Below are positions 34,554 through 43,956 of a stretch of DNA of 64,000 nucleotides, in pieces; the first letter of the stretch is position 1; the number at the start of each line of letters is the position of its first letter. Source of the stretch: Phaeobacter italicus. GTDB taxonomy: Bacteria; Pseudomonadota; Alphaproteobacteria; Rhodobacterales; Rhodobacteraceae. Below the pieces are notes generated by a model. The model saw only the letters and a program-made list of their open reading frames with translations, did not search any database and had not been told where the DNA came from. Position numbers and translations under genes: made by a program. The stretch is taken from contig NZ_CVRM01000011.1 of NCBI RefSeq assembly GCF_001258055.1, positions 558,001 through 622,000 of the forward strand, written 5' to 3'.

Positions 34554-35776
34554 GGTTTCACCACACAGGCGGTTGCGATGGCTGCGATGCCTTCTGAGCG
34601 ACCGGTAAAGCCCAGCCGTTCTGATGTGGTTGCCTTGATCGACACCCGAGAGATATCGATCGACAGGATCTCTGCTACTGCGGCGCGCATGGCTGGGGCG
34701 TGAGGGGTGATTTTGGGGAACTCGCACACCAGGGTGCAGTCCACGTTGGAGATCTGATAGCCCTTGGAGCGGGCAAGCTCGGCGGCGTGGCACAGGAAGA
34801 TATCGCTGGCTGCGCCTTTCCACTGCGGATCGCTGGGTGGAAAGTGGCGGCCAATGTCGCCCTCTGCCAGCGCACCATAGAGGGCGTCGGTGATGGCATG
34901 CAGTCCTACGTCCGCGTCCGAGTGGCCCTGAAGGCCGCGATCATGGGCGATGGGCACCCCGCAGAGAATGACCTCATCCCCCGCTCCGAACCGGTGAACA
35001 TCATAGCCATTACCAAGCCTTACATCCATGTCGCCCCCTAAAATGCGTGCGGCCCGGTCAAAATCTTCCGGGCGGGTGATTTTCATATTGTCGGGGTCGC
35101 CCGGAATGATGGCGACGTCAAGCCCCGCAGCACGCGCCACTTCGACGTCGTCGGCGGCATCAGCCCCCGTTTCGGCAAGGGCCGCATGGGCAGAGATGAT
35201 CGCATCCAGGCGAAACCCCTGTGGTGTCTGCGCGCCATAAAGGCCCGTGCGATCTTCTGTGCCAGTCACCTTGGCCTCTGCACCGCGCCACAGGGCATCC
35301 GTGACAGGCAGAGCAGGCGCGGCGGCAAGACCGGTGTCAAGCGCCGCGCATACCGCGTGGATGACGCGGGAGGAGACACAGGGGCGCGCGGCGTCATGAA
35401 TGAGCACCTTCTGGATCGGGCTGTCTTTCAGGGTAGCGAGACCGTTGGCCACGGATTGGGCGCGGGTCTGGCCCCCTTTCGCCAGGGTGATATCGGCAAC
35501 AGAGCCGAATTCGGCCCAGGCCTGGTCGTCATCAGGGGACAGAACGAGGACAATCTGGCGCACGCCGGCAGTGCGAAAGGCGGCCAATGTCCAGTCGATC
35601 ACCCGCTTTCCGGCCAGCGGTCGCCATTGTTTCGGCACCCCACCCCCCGCGCGCGTTCCGCGCCCGGCTGCAACGATCAGGGCGGCTGTGGTGTCCATTT
35701 GGTGGGCAAATCCGACAGTAGGATCGACTGAAGCGGCAGGTTGTGTCGCGTCGGGAAGGGGCGTATCGGCAGGCAT
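34550..35776 (-). CDS. ispDF: Bifunctional IspD/IspF isoprenoid enzyme
   Basis: Residues about 28-250 are IspD (MEP cytidylyltransferase; [24 protein letters not shown]), and residues about 252-408 are IspF (MECDP synthase; YDVHRFG metal site, [15 protein letters not shown]). The fusion is the usual alphaproteobacterial form and skips IspE between the two activities in the MEP pathway. The ATG at 35776 has AAAGAG upstream; a start at 35698 (MDTTAAL) remains possible. First gene of a leftward transcript with pgpA and pncC, divergent from dusB across 181 bp. Confidence 0.95.
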   Translation of the reverse strand: MPADTPLPDATQPAASVDPTVGFAHQMDTTAALIVAAGRGTRAGGGVPKQWRPLAGKRVIDWTLAAFRTAGVRQIVLVLSPDDDQAWAEFGSVADITLAKGGQTRAQSVANGLATLKDSPIQKVLIHDAARPCVSSRVIHAVCAALDTGLAAAPALPVTDALWRGAEAKVTGTEDRTGLYGAQTPQGFRLDAIISAHAALAETGADAADDVEVARAAGLDVAIIPGDPDNMKITRPEDFDRAARILGGDMDVRLGNGYDVHRFGAGDEVILCGVPIAHDRGLQGHSDADVGLHAITDALYGALAEGDIGRHFPPSDPQWKGAASDIFLCHAAELARSKGYQISNVDCTLVCEFPKITPHAPAMRAAVAEILSIDISRVSIKATTSERLGFTGRSEGIAAIATACVVKP

Positions 35777-35846
35777 GGTCAGGCTCTTTCCGTTTTGGGA
35801 ATTGTTTAGGAGGTGATGCAGACGGAGGCAATCACCCCCTGTCGAC

Positions 35847-35863
35847 TGCCTAAAAATTAGGCA
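35847..35863. promoter_or_regulatory. Palindrome TGCCTAA-AAA-TTAGGCA between ispDF and dusB
   Basis: A perfect 7+7 bp inverted repeat with three A in the centre lies midway in the divergent promoter region. A further TTAGGCA copy sits at 35950-35956, directly before the dusB start codon. It looks like a dimeric repressor/activator site for the ispDF or the dusB-ntrBC transcript; the regulator is not known. Confidence 0.5.
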
Positions 35864-35957
35864 AATGCCACTTTATGTAGCCTTGCAGCCGGGGGCTTCA
35901 TTGTCGCATAGCTGAGCCCTCCGCTAAATATCAACCATATGCACAAGGATTAGGCAG

Positions 35958-36953
35958 TTGTCCTTTACACTGGGTACCACCTCTCTCACGCCCCCGATTG
36001 CTCTGGCTCCGATGGCCGGAATCACGGATCGCCCGTTTCGCGATCTGGTGCGCGGCTTTGGCGTGGGGCTCATGGTGAGCGAAATGGTGGCAAGCCAGGA
36101 AATGGTGCAGGCCAAGCCGGGCGTGCGGGAACGGGCCGAACTGAGCGCAGATGTGGAAAACACGGCCGTGCAGCTGGCGGGTCGTGATGCCTATTGGATG
36201 GCAGAGGCGGCGCGCCAGGTCGAAGACCGTGGCGCCAAGGTCATCGATATCAACATGGGGTGTCCCGCAAAGAAGGTGACAAACGGCTATTCCGGCTCTG
36301 CCCTGCTCAAGACGCCAGATCATGCGCTCTCGCTTATCGAGGCGGTTGTCGGGGCGGTGTCTGTGCCTGTCACGCTAAAGACGCGGCTGGGGTGGGACGA
36401 CAACAGTCTCAACGCCGCCGACGTGGCCCGCCGTGCGCAAAATGCGGGGGTGCAGATGGTCACGATCCACGGACGCACGCGGTGCCAGTTCTACAAGGGC
36501 TCTGCCGACTGGGGGGCAATCTCCGAGGTGAAGGCGGCATTGGATGTGCCGCTGTTGGCCAATGGCGATATCATCGACACCGCCACTGCCCGCGAGGCGC
36601 TGAAACGCTCTGGTGCCGATGGGGTGATGATTGGTCGTGGCGCGCAGGGCAAACCGTGGCTCTTGGCTCAGGTGGCGCATGACATCTGGGGAAGCGAGGC
36701 GCCACAGATCCCGACAGGCACTGATCTGGTGCGACTGGTGAGCGACCACTATGAGGCGATGCTGGCCTTTTACGGTCTGGACCTTGGGATCCGCGTCGCC
36801 CGCAAACATCTGGGTTGGTATATGGACGAGGCGGCAACGCCCGCGCCGTTGCGCCGCGACATCCTGACGGCCAAGGATCCAAAGGATGTTCTGCGACTTT
36901 TGCCCGATGCGCTGCTGGGCTCTGCCCCCGCGACGGGAGGGGCCGCAGCATGA
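35958..36953 (+). CDS. dusB: tRNA-dihydrouridine synthase B (NifR3)
   Basis: DusB reduces specific tRNA uridines; in Rhodobacter the gene is nifR3, first of the nifR3-ntrB-ntrC operon. The 331-residue FMN TIM-barrel shows IALAPMAGITDRPFR, the catalytic Cys102 in DINMGCPAKKV, and ADGVMIGRGAQGKPW. The start is a TTG at 35958 with AAGGA eight bases upstream; the nearest ATG (35939) is out of frame and stops at once. ntrB overlaps its stop by 4 bp. The leader holds a palindrome. Confidence 0.94.
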   Translation: MSFTLGTTSLTPPIALAPMAGITDRPFRDLVRGFGVGLMVSEMVASQEMVQAKPGVRERAELSADVENTAVQLAGRDAYWMAEAARQVEDRGAKVIDINMGCPAKKVTNGYSGSALLKTPDHALSLIEAVVGAVSVPVTLKTRLGWDDNSLNAADVARRAQNAGVQMVTIHGRTRCQFYKGSADWGAISEVKAALDVPLLANGDIIDTATAREALKRSGADGVMIGRGAQGKPWLLAQVAHDIWGSEAPQIPTGTDLVRLVSDHYEAMLAFYGLDLGIRVARKHLGWYMDEAATPAPLRRDILTAKDPKDVLRLLPDALLGSAPATGGAAA

Positions 36954-38107
36954 CAGAGGGCGGCAAAGCGATGACAGAGCAGGCGCCATCGGATTGGAAC
37001 GGGTCGGACAGTGCGCTTTGGGCGGCCCTTCCGGTGCCTGCGTTTCTGATTGATGATGCGGCCTGTATCGTCGATGTGAACTCCGCCGCCGAGGGGTTTT
37101 TGAACACCTCCCAAAAGGCGCTGCGGGGCAAGCCGATCTGGGATCATGTCATCATCGCGCCAAAGATTGACGAAGCCGTTGACCGTGCAAGAGAGGCGGG
37201 AACGCCACTGTTTGTAAATGATATCGACGTGGGGGCACCGGGACGCGCGCCGCTGCAATGCAATGTGCAGGTCGCCCGGGTGCAGGGGCAGGGTGCGATT
37301 GCGGGGCATATGCTGATCCTGATGTCGCCCCGCGAGCTGGCCGCACGGATGACCCAGAACCATTCGGCGAAGTCCGCAGCCCAATCCGCGATCGGGATGG
37401 CAGAGATGCTGGCCCATGAGATCAAGAACCCCCTGGCCGGGATTACCGGTGCGGCCCAGCTGTTGTCGATGGGGCTGAGTGGTGGGGATCTTGAGCTTAC
37501 CGATCTCATCGTGAGTGAAAGCCGACGCATTGTTAAGCTGCTGGAGCAGGTCGAACAATTCGGCAATCACTCCGAACCCGCCTTTCAGGAGGTCAATCTC
37601 CACGACGTGCTGGATCGCGCCCGTCGCTCTGCGTTGCTGGGGTTTGGGGCGCATATGACCATCATCGAGGATTATGACCCCTCTCTGCCGATGGCGTGGG
37701 GGGATGCAGATCAGCTGTTGCAGGTTGTCTTGAACCTGCTCAAAAACGCCTCTGAGGCGGCTGATCCTGTGGGCGGGACCATTCGGATCCGGACCTTCTA
37801 TGAGCATTCCTTTCGCCTGCGCCGCAGTGACGGCTCGGGCAAGCTGCTGCCGTTGCAGATTGAAATATCGGATGATGGTCCGGGCCTGCCTGATAGTATC
37901 CGCGATGATATCTTTGACCCCTTTGTGTCGGGCCGCGAGAACGGCACCGGTCTGGGGCTCGCACTGGTGAGCAAGATCATTGCCGATCATCAGGGGTGGA
38001 TCTCTGTCACATCCGAACCTGGCAAAACCGTATTCCGCCTGTCCCTGTCGCGTGTGCCAACCACGCCCAAGGCCCGGCCCACACCCATACCCATACCGCA
38101 GGAGTAA
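36950..38107 (+). CDS. ntrB: Nitrogen-regulation sensor kinase NtrB
   Basis: NtrB is the cytosolic histidine kinase of the Ntr system, responding to PII. The ATG at 36950 overlaps dusB (ATGA) and gives 385 residues; 36971 is an alternative. The N-terminal PAS-like domain (ALPVPAFLIDDAACIVDVN) precedes the H-box AHEIKNPLAGITGAA with His156, the N-box LNLLKNASEAA and the G1/G2 boxes DDGPGLP and GTGLGLAL. No transmembrane segment, as expected. ntrC follows after 6 bp. Confidence 0.96.
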   Translation: MTEGGKAMTEQAPSDWNGSDSALWAALPVPAFLIDDAACIVDVNSAAEGFLNTSQKALRGKPIWDHVIIAPKIDEAVDRAREAGTPLFVNDIDVGAPGRAPLQCNVQVARVQGQGAIAGHMLILMSPRELAARMTQNHSAKSAAQSAIGMAEMLAHEIKNPLAGITGAAQLLSMGLSGGDLELTDLIVSESRRIVKLLEQVEQFGNHSEPAFQEVNLHDVLDRARRSALLGFGAHMTIIEDYDPSLPMAWGDADQLLQVVLNLLKNASEAADPVGGTIRIRTFYEHSFRLRRSDGSGKLLPLQIEISDDGPGLPDSIRDDIFDPFVSGRENGTGLGLALVSKIIADHQGWISVTSEPGKTVFRLSLSRVPTTPKARPTPIPIPQE

Positions 38108-38113
38108 CAGACC

Positions 38114-39511
38114 ATGGACGGCACCGTTCTTGTCGCAGATGATGATCGCACCATTCGCACGGTCCTGACCCAGGCCCTGACGCGGGCAGGGTGCAAGGTC
38201 CACGCGACCTCCTCTCTCACCACTTTGATGCGCTGGGTGGGAGAGGGCAAAGGCGATGTCGTCATCTCGGATGTCATGATGCCGGACGGAAACGGGCTGG
38301 AGATGCTGCCGAAGATTGCCGAAGATCGACCCGGCCTGCCGGTGATCGTGATTTCTGCGCAAAACACCATCATGACAGCGATCAAGGCGGCCGAGGCGGA
38401 GGCCTATGATTACCTGCCCAAGCCATTTGATTTGCCGGAATTGATGAAGCGCACGGCCAAGGCTCTGTCGGAAAAACGGTCGCCGCAGGGCGCTGGGCGC
38501 ACCGAGCCGCTCAGCCAGGCGGATACGGTTGGCGAAAGCGCGGAAGATCTGCCGCTGGTTGGGCGGACCGAAGTGATGCAGGCGCTTTATCGGCTGGTGG
38601 CGCGGGTGATGAACACGGATATCCCGCTGATGATCACGGGGGAGAGCGGAACCGGAAAATCACTGATCGCCCGGTCGATCCACGATCTGTCTGATCGCCG
38701 GACCCTACCGTTTGTGCGCGCAGAGGCGGCGGATCTCATTGCGCTTGATGGTCCCGCACGGCTGCTGAACGAAGCGCGTGGTGGGACGCTGTTGCTGGAT
38801 GAAATCGCCGATCTGCCGGAAGAGGCGCAGGCGCGGGTGGTGCGCATGATGGATGCCCCCGGCGATCGTCAGCCCCGCTTTATTGCTACCAGTCAGGAAA
38901 ACCCTGCTGCGGCGATGGAGGCAGGCAAACTGCGTCAGGATCTCTATTACCGGATCAGTGGCACCGAACTTGCGGTGCCTGCGCTGCGGGCGCGGGTCGA
39001 TGATATTCCGCGGCTCTGTGCACATTTCCTGACACGGGCCGAAAACGAAGGCGCGCCGCATCGTCAGTTGGGCGAGACTGCCCGCGAACCACTGCGCCAA
39101 TTCCCCTGGCCCGGAAACGTGCGCCAGCTGGAGAATGTGGTGCGGCGTCTTGCCCTGACCGCGCGCAGCGAGGAGATCACGGTCGAAGAGGTCCAGTCGG
39201 CGCTGGGCGCGCAATCTGGCGGCGAACCAGTTGCCGCGGGAGGCGCGCCGCTCAGCACCGAAAAACTCTCGGAATCAGTGGCACGCCATCTGCAGCGCTA
39301 TTTTGATCTGCACGGCGATATGCTGCCGCCTCCGGGGCTCTACGCCCGTATTCTGCGCGAAGTTGAGACGCCGTTGATCGAAATTTCGCTGGCGATGACC
39401 GGCGGAAATCAGGCCAAATGCGCGGATTTACTTGGCATTAACCGCAATACGTTGCGCAAGAAGATCACGGACCTTGATATTGAGGTGACACGCCGTCGCA
39501 AACTGATGTAA
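38114..39511 (+). CDS. ntrC: Nitrogen regulator NtrC lacking the GAFTGA loop
   Basis: The 465-residue regulator has a receiver domain with phosphorylatable Asp53 (ISDVMMPDG), an AAA+ domain with Walker A GESGTGKS (175-183) and Walker B GGTLLLDE, and a Fis-type C-terminal HTH ([13 protein letters not shown]). Between PFV and GGT there are about 26 residues where E. coli NtrC has about 42; the ELFG...GAFTGA segment that contacts sigma54 is gone. This matches Rhodobacter NtrC, which activates sigma70 promoters. Last gene of dusB-ntrBC; ntrY starts 99 bp on. Confidence 0.96.
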   Translation: MDGTVLVADDDRTIRTVLTQALTRAGCKVHATSSLTTLMRWVGEGKGDVVISDVMMPDGNGLEMLPKIAEDRPGLPVIVISAQNTIMTAIKAAEAEAYDYLPKPFDLPELMKRTAKALSEKRSPQGAGRTEPLSQADTVGESAEDLPLVGRTEVMQALYRLVARVMNTDIPLMITGESGTGKSLIARSIHDLSDRRTLPFVRAEAADLIALDGPARLLNEARGGTLLLDEIADLPEEAQARVVRMMDAPGDRQPRFIATSQENPAAAMEAGKLRQDLYYRISGTELAVPALRARVDDIPRLCAHFLTRAENEGAPHRQLGETAREPLRQFPWPGNVRQLENVVRRLALTARSEEITVEEVQSALGAQSGGEPVAAGGAPLSTEKLSESVARHLQRYFDLHGDMLPPPGLYARILREVETPLIEISLAMTGGNQAKCADLLGINRNTLRKKITDLDIEVTRRRKLM

Positions 39512-39610
39512 TATCGCCACAGAACCGTGGCAAATCAGTGAAGGTGCTGGTTTCGATCACGAGATATGGCGGTTGGCCAGAATGGCCACACATCAGGATG
39601 AGGGCAGTAC

Positions 39611-41890
39611 GTGGCGCAGAGGTCACATCTTCGCTCGGCATATGGGCCGTTTGCTGCCCTTGACCGGTGGCGCAGAACACGCAGGGCGCGCAATTTCGGC
39701 GCGCTTGGGCTTGTGGTGCTTGGCCCCGTCTTGGCGGTGGCGACATTTCTCATTATCGGGCCGTTTTCCCAAGGGGCCGCGTCGCTGTCGCTGCGGCTGA
39801 TCCTGCTGGCCGATTTGATCTATGTGCTGGCGATTGCCGCGCTGGTTCTGACGCAGGTGGGACGGCTTATTGCAGCGCGCCGGGCCAAATCTGCTGGATC
39901 GCGGCTGCACTTGCGGTTGATCGGGGCGTTTGCCTTCCTTGCGTTGACACCCACGGTCATCGTGGCACTTTTTGCGGGTCTGACGGTGAATGTCGGGCTT
40001 GAGGGCTGGTTTTCGGACCGGGTGCGACAGGTGGTCGGCAGTTCGCTTGCCGCAGCAGAGGCGTATCAGGCGCAGCAGGAACGCGACCTGTCAGAGGATG
40101 CCAGCGCGCTTGCCCGCTATATCGACAACAGCCGGAATCGGAACTTCTTTATTTCTGATGGGCAGCTGCGGCAGGTGCTGACACAGGGGCAGCTGCAGAT
40201 CCAGCGTGGATTGCAGGAAGCCTATGTCATCGACGGCGCGGGAAACATCCGCGCCCGCGGGGAGCGGTCCTATGAGTTCGATTTTGAGACCCCGGACGCA
40301 GGCGACATCAGCGAGGCAACTTTTGACGGGCTGAAACTGGTTCAGGACTGGGACAACAACGAATTCCGGGCCCTGGTTCGGTTGGATGCCTTTGTGGACC
40401 GCTTTTTGTATGTCAGCCGTGACGTCGATGGCGAACTGCTCAGCCTTTTGGATGATACCAAGGAAACTGCGCATCTTTATCAGCAGTTGGAAAACGAACG
40501 CGGGCGGGTCCTGTTTGAATTCGGCCTTTTGTATCTGGGCTTTGCGGTGATCTTGATCCTTGCGGCGATGTGGCTTGGGATGTGGTTCGCAGAGCGGCTG
40601 TCCCGGCCGGTGGGGCGTCTGACCATCGCGGCGCGCCGGGTTGGGACGGGCAATCTGAATGTGCAGGTTCCGGAAGAAGAGGGCGATGACGAGATTGCCC
40701 AGCTTGGTCGCTATTTCAACCAGATGACCGAAGAACTGCGCGGGCAGCGAGATGAGCTGCTGGAGAACACCCGCCAGATTGAACGGCGTCGTCGGTTGTT
40801 TGACTCCGTTCTGATGTCCGTCACCTCCGGCGTTGTCGGTCTGGATGACGAGGGGCGCGTGACCTTTGTGAACCGCTCGGCAGAGCGCTTGCTGGATTGG
40901 AACGAGGATCGGCAATCTCTTGCCTTGGCGGTTGCGGTGCCTGAATTCGGCCCCCTGTTTCAGGAGCTGAGCGAGAGCGGCAGCGATGTCGTGCAGGGAG
41001 AGGTCAAGGTGACCCGTCAGGGCCAGCTGGAAAATCTCCTGGTTCGCATGTCGCCGCGTCGCAGCGGAGAGGGCAACCTGGAAGGCTATGTAGTGGCCTT
41101 TGACGATGTGACGGATCTTGTCAGCGCCCAGCGGATGGCGGCGTGGGGCGATGTTGCGCGCAGGATCGCCCATGAGATCAAGAACCCGCTTACCCCGATC
41201 CAGCTGAGCGCTGAACGCATCAAACGCAAATTCGCACCCAAGCTGGGCGAGGAAAACAGCGATTTGCTGCAATCGATGACGGATGTGATCGTGCGCCAGA
41301 CCAATGACCTGCGCCGGATTGTTGATGAGTTTTCAAAGTTCGCGCGCATGCCCGAACCTGATCGCCGCGAGGAGGATCTGGTCCAGCTTCTGCGCGAGGC
41401 GGTGACATTGCAGAAAGCCGGGCAGCCGGATCTGACCATCACGGCGGATCTGCCGAACGCGCCGATGATGGCGGATCTTGACGCGACGATGATTGGCCAA
41501 GCGCTGACCAATTTGATCAAGAACGCCGGGGAAGCCGTTGAAAGCCTTTCCAAAAAGGGAACAGTGCCAGATCTGAAGCCAGAGATCCGTATCGCGGTTT
41601 CGGCGCAGAAATCGGGCTATGAGGTGACCATCGCCGACAATGGCATCGGTCTGCCGGAGGATCGGGCACGGTTGTTCGAACCCTATGTGACAACGCGGGA
41701 CGAGGGCACCGGCCTTGGCCTGCCGATTGTAAAGAAAATTATCGAAGAACACGGCGGTACGCTGGCGCTGGAGGATGCGCCGGTCTTTGACGGTCAGAGC
41801 CATTTTGGTGCCATGGCCGTCATCCGCCTGCCTGCAAAGAGTGAGGTTGCAGGCCAACAGAAGAGTACAGTGAAAGCAGGTCTGACATGA
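39611..41890 (+). CDS. ntrY: Membrane sensor histidine kinase NtrY
   Basis: The 759-residue kinase begins at a GTG (39611) with GAGGG six bases upstream, the first start possible after an in-frame stop. Domains in order: three or more N-terminal transmembrane helices (about residues 24-120), a periplasmic loop, a further helix (ILILAAMWLGMW), HAMP, PAS (LFDSVLMSVTSGVVGLDD), the H-box RIAHEIKNPLTPIQLS and HATPase (DNGIGLP, GTGLGLPIV). NtrYX acts in nitrogen and redox/envelope control. ntrX overlaps its stop by 4 bp. Confidence 0.96.
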   Translation: MAQRSHLRSAYGPFAALDRWRRTRRARNFGALGLVVLGPVLAVATFLIIGPFSQGAASLSLRLILLADLIYVLAIAALVLTQVGRLIAARRAKSAGSRLHLRLIGAFAFLALTPTVIVALFAGLTVNVGLEGWFSDRVRQVVGSSLAAAEAYQAQQERDLSEDASALARYIDNSRNRNFFISDGQLRQVLTQGQLQIQRGLQEAYVIDGAGNIRARGERSYEFDFETPDAGDISEATFDGLKLVQDWDNNEFRALVRLDAFVDRFLYVSRDVDGELLSLLDDTKETAHLYQQLENERGRVLFEFGLLYLGFAVILILAAMWLGMWFAERLSRPVGRLTIAARRVGTGNLNVQVPEEEGDDEIAQLGRYFNQMTEELRGQRDELLENTRQIERRRRLFDSVLMSVTSGVVGLDDEGRVTFVNRSAERLLDWNEDRQSLALAVAVPEFGPLFQELSESGSDVVQGEVKVTRQGQLENLLVRMSPRRSGEGNLEGYVVAFDDVTDLVSAQRMAAWGDVARRIAHEIKNPLTPIQLSAERIKRKFAPKLGEENSDLLQSMTDVIVRQTNDLRRIVDEFSKFARMPEPDRREEDLVQLLREAVTLQKAGQPDLTITADLPNAPMMADLDATMIGQALTNLIKNAGEAVESLSKKGTVPDLKPEIRIAVSAQKSGYEVTIADNGIGLPEDRARLFEPYVTTRDEGTGLGLPIVKKIIEEHGGTLALEDAPVFDGQSHFGAMAVIRLPAKSEVAGQQKSTVKAGLT

Positions 41891-43299
41891 GTGATATTCT
41901 GATTGTTGATGATGAACGGGACATCCGCGAGCTGGTTTCCGATATTCTTGAGGATGAGGGCTATGCCACGCGCAAGGCCGGGAGTTCTGAAGAATGTATG
42001 GCAGCCCTCAACGAGGAGGCGCCTGCGCTCCTGATCCTGGATATCTGGCTAAAGGACAGCCAGATGGATGGCATCGATATCCTCAAGGTCGTCAAACGGG
42101 ACATGCCCGACATTCCTGTGGTCATCATTTCCGGTCACGGGAACATTGAAATCGCAGTGGCCGCGATCAAGCAGGGCGCCTATGATTTCATTGAAAAACC
42201 GTTCAACATCGATCAGTTGCTGGTTGTTATTCGCCGGGCGATGGAGACGTCGCAGTTGCGGCGTGAAAACTCTGACCTGAAGCGCAAGGACTCTGGCGTC
42301 ACCGAAATGATCGGGGCCTCTGCCGCATTCCGGGCGCTGGTCGGGCAGTTGGACAAGGTGACGAAATCCAACGGCCGGGTGATGCTGACAGGACCGGCAG
42401 GCAGCGGCAAGGAGATCGCTGCGCGCTATATCCATATGCAATCCAACCGCGCCTCGGCGCCGTTTGTGACTGTGAACTGCGCAAGCATTGAGCCGGACCG
42501 CATGGAAGAGGTGCTGTTTGGGCGCGAGAGCGCAGAGCGCGGAGTTGAGCCAGGGCTTCTTGAGCAGGCCCACGGTGGGGTCGTCTTCTTTGACGAAGTG
42601 GCCGATATGCCCCTTGGCACCCAGTCCAAGATCCTGCGTGTGCTGGTTGACCAGCAATTCCAGCGGGTGGGCGGCAGCGACAAGATCAAGGTTGATCTTC
42701 GGGTTATTTCGTCCACGAACAAGGACTTGGAGCGCGAGATTGAAGCGGATCGCTTCCGCCAGGAGCTGTATCATCGCCTGAACGTCGTGCCGATCCCGGT
42801 GCCTTCGTTGGCAGATCGGCGCGAGGATATTCCCCTGTTGGCCGATCACTTCATCCGCCACTTCAACGAACATCAGGGCCTGCCGCTGCGCATGTTGAGC
42901 GATGATGCGGTAGCGTTGATGCAAACCATGATCTGGCCCGGCAACGTGCGGCAGCTGAAGAACATGGTCGAACGGGTGCTGATCCTTGGCGACAGCTCCG
43001 GCCCGATCGAGCCCAAAGATCTCCCGCGGGAGGAAGAGCCGCAGGAAGATCAGGGCCGGGTGGTGCTGTCCGGTGCGCTTGCAACCCTGCCGCTGCGCGA
43101 GGCGCGTGAGGCGTTTGAGCGAGAGTATCTTCTGACCCAGATCAACCGCTTTGGTGGCAATATCAGCCGCACGGCATCATTTGTCGGGATGGAGCGTTCT
43201 GCCCTGCACCGAAAGCTGAAATCGCTGGGGGTTGTGACCTCCAACAAGGCTGGCGCGCGGATCGCCCATGTCGAAAAAGAAGAAGACATGGCCGAGTGA
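41887..43299 (+). CDS. ntrX: Response regulator NtrX
   Basis: The 470-residue NtrX has a receiver domain with Asp52 (LILDIWLKD), an AAA+ domain (Walker [32 protein letters not shown]) and a C-terminal Fis-type HTH (SRTASFVGMERSALHRKLK). LFG is kept but GAFTGA is replaced by RESAERGVEPG, so contact with sigma54 is unlikely. Translational coupling with ntrY (ATGA). A good terminator follows. Confidence 0.96.
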   Translation: MSDILIVDDERDIRELVSDILEDEGYATRKAGSSEECMAALNEEAPALLILDIWLKDSQMDGIDILKVVKRDMPDIPVVIISGHGNIEIAVAAIKQGAYDFIEKPFNIDQLLVVIRRAMETSQLRRENSDLKRKDSGVTEMIGASAAFRALVGQLDKVTKSNGRVMLTGPAGSGKEIAARYIHMQSNRASAPFVTVNCASIEPDRMEEVLFGRESAERGVEPGLLEQAHGGVVFFDEVADMPLGTQSKILRVLVDQQFQRVGGSDKIKVDLRVISSTNKDLEREIEADRFRQELYHRLNVVPIPVPSLADRREDIPLLADHFIRHFNEHQGLPLRMLSDDAVALMQTMIWPGNVRQLKNMVERVLILGDSSGPIEPKDLPREEEPQEDQGRVVLSGALATLPLREAREAFEREYLLTQINRFGGNISRTASFVGMERSALHRKLKSLGVVTSNKAGARIAHVEKEEDMAE

Positions 43300-43329
43300 T
43301 CTCGTAAAATCGCAAAGAAACAATGGATT

Positions 43330-43355
43330 ACGGGTCGTTCTTCGGCCCGTTTTTC
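43330..43355 (+). terminator. Terminator of ntrYX
   Basis: An 8-bp stem (ACGGGTCG / CGGCCCGT, one G-U) with loop TTCTT is followed by TTTTT, 31 bp after the ntrX stop. Its end touches the stop codon of the convergent lipoprotein gene. Confidence 0.85.
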
Positions 43356-43833
43356 ATTCTGGGGCTATTGCGATTTTCGGTTGCTGGCCCCTTTGGGGGA
43401 TCGCACAGGACGCCGGACCAATCGGTGGCAGAGTACGGCTCTGATAGGTGGCCAGTTGATCCGCCAGTTTCTGAGGGCAGCGTTTCAGGGCGACGCTTTG
43501 ATAACCCTTCGCCGCCATGCAGGACAGCTCGACCCGTTTGCGCAAATCGGCATTGACATCGACGGTGTAGATTTCGCCGTCCTCCCAATACCCGGCGGTC
43601 CGGTAGCAGCGGCCTTGCCTGCAGATTTCCCGCCCTGGGTAAAACACTGGCGGGCGTTGCCGGATCTGGTTGGCAACGGGGGCGTCTTTCAAGGCTTCCA
43701 CCTCGCATGCGAGCAGGTCAGCATCGCGGCGCGAGACCTCAGCGCCATCTTTCCAATAGACCGGGACAGGCCCGCAACCCGCAAGGAGCATCGCCAAGGA
43801 TAGCCCGGCAAACATATGATTTCGCATGGACAT
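43354..43833 (-). CDS. Small lipoprotein of unknown function
   Basis: A lipoprotein signal peptide (MRNHMFAGLSLAMLLAGC, lipobox LAGC) starts a protein of about 159 residues. The mature part has several cysteines (LLACEVEAL, REICRQGRCY, ELSCMAAKGY, KRCPQKLA) that may form disulfides in the periplasm; the pattern is conserved in related genomes but unnamed. Two starts, 43833 and 43827, differ by two residues; neither has a strong ribosome-binding site. It sits alone between ntrX and trkA on the opposite strand. Confidence 0.75.
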   Translation of the reverse strand: MSMRNHMFAGLSLAMLLAGCGPVPVYWKDGAEVSRRDADLLACEVEALKDAPVANQIRQRPPVFYPGREICRQGRCYRTAGYWEDGEIYTVDVNADLRKRVELSCMAAKGYQSVALKRCPQKLADQLATYQSRTLPPIGPASCAIPQRGQQPKIAIAPE

Positions 43834-43956
43834 AGGAGGAGCTTGGACCAATTGCTGGCATAAGACAATTGAATTGACCGTGTCGGCGGCTTCTGTCATT
43901 CAAATCAGGCAGTTTTGGGCTTTGGCGCCCTATGTGGCGCACCAGGGGACAGGCAC

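Noticed and set aside
36770-41272. Long minus-strand frames opposite ntrB and ntrY
   Set aside because: Same reason: no family features, complementary to strongly supported genes.
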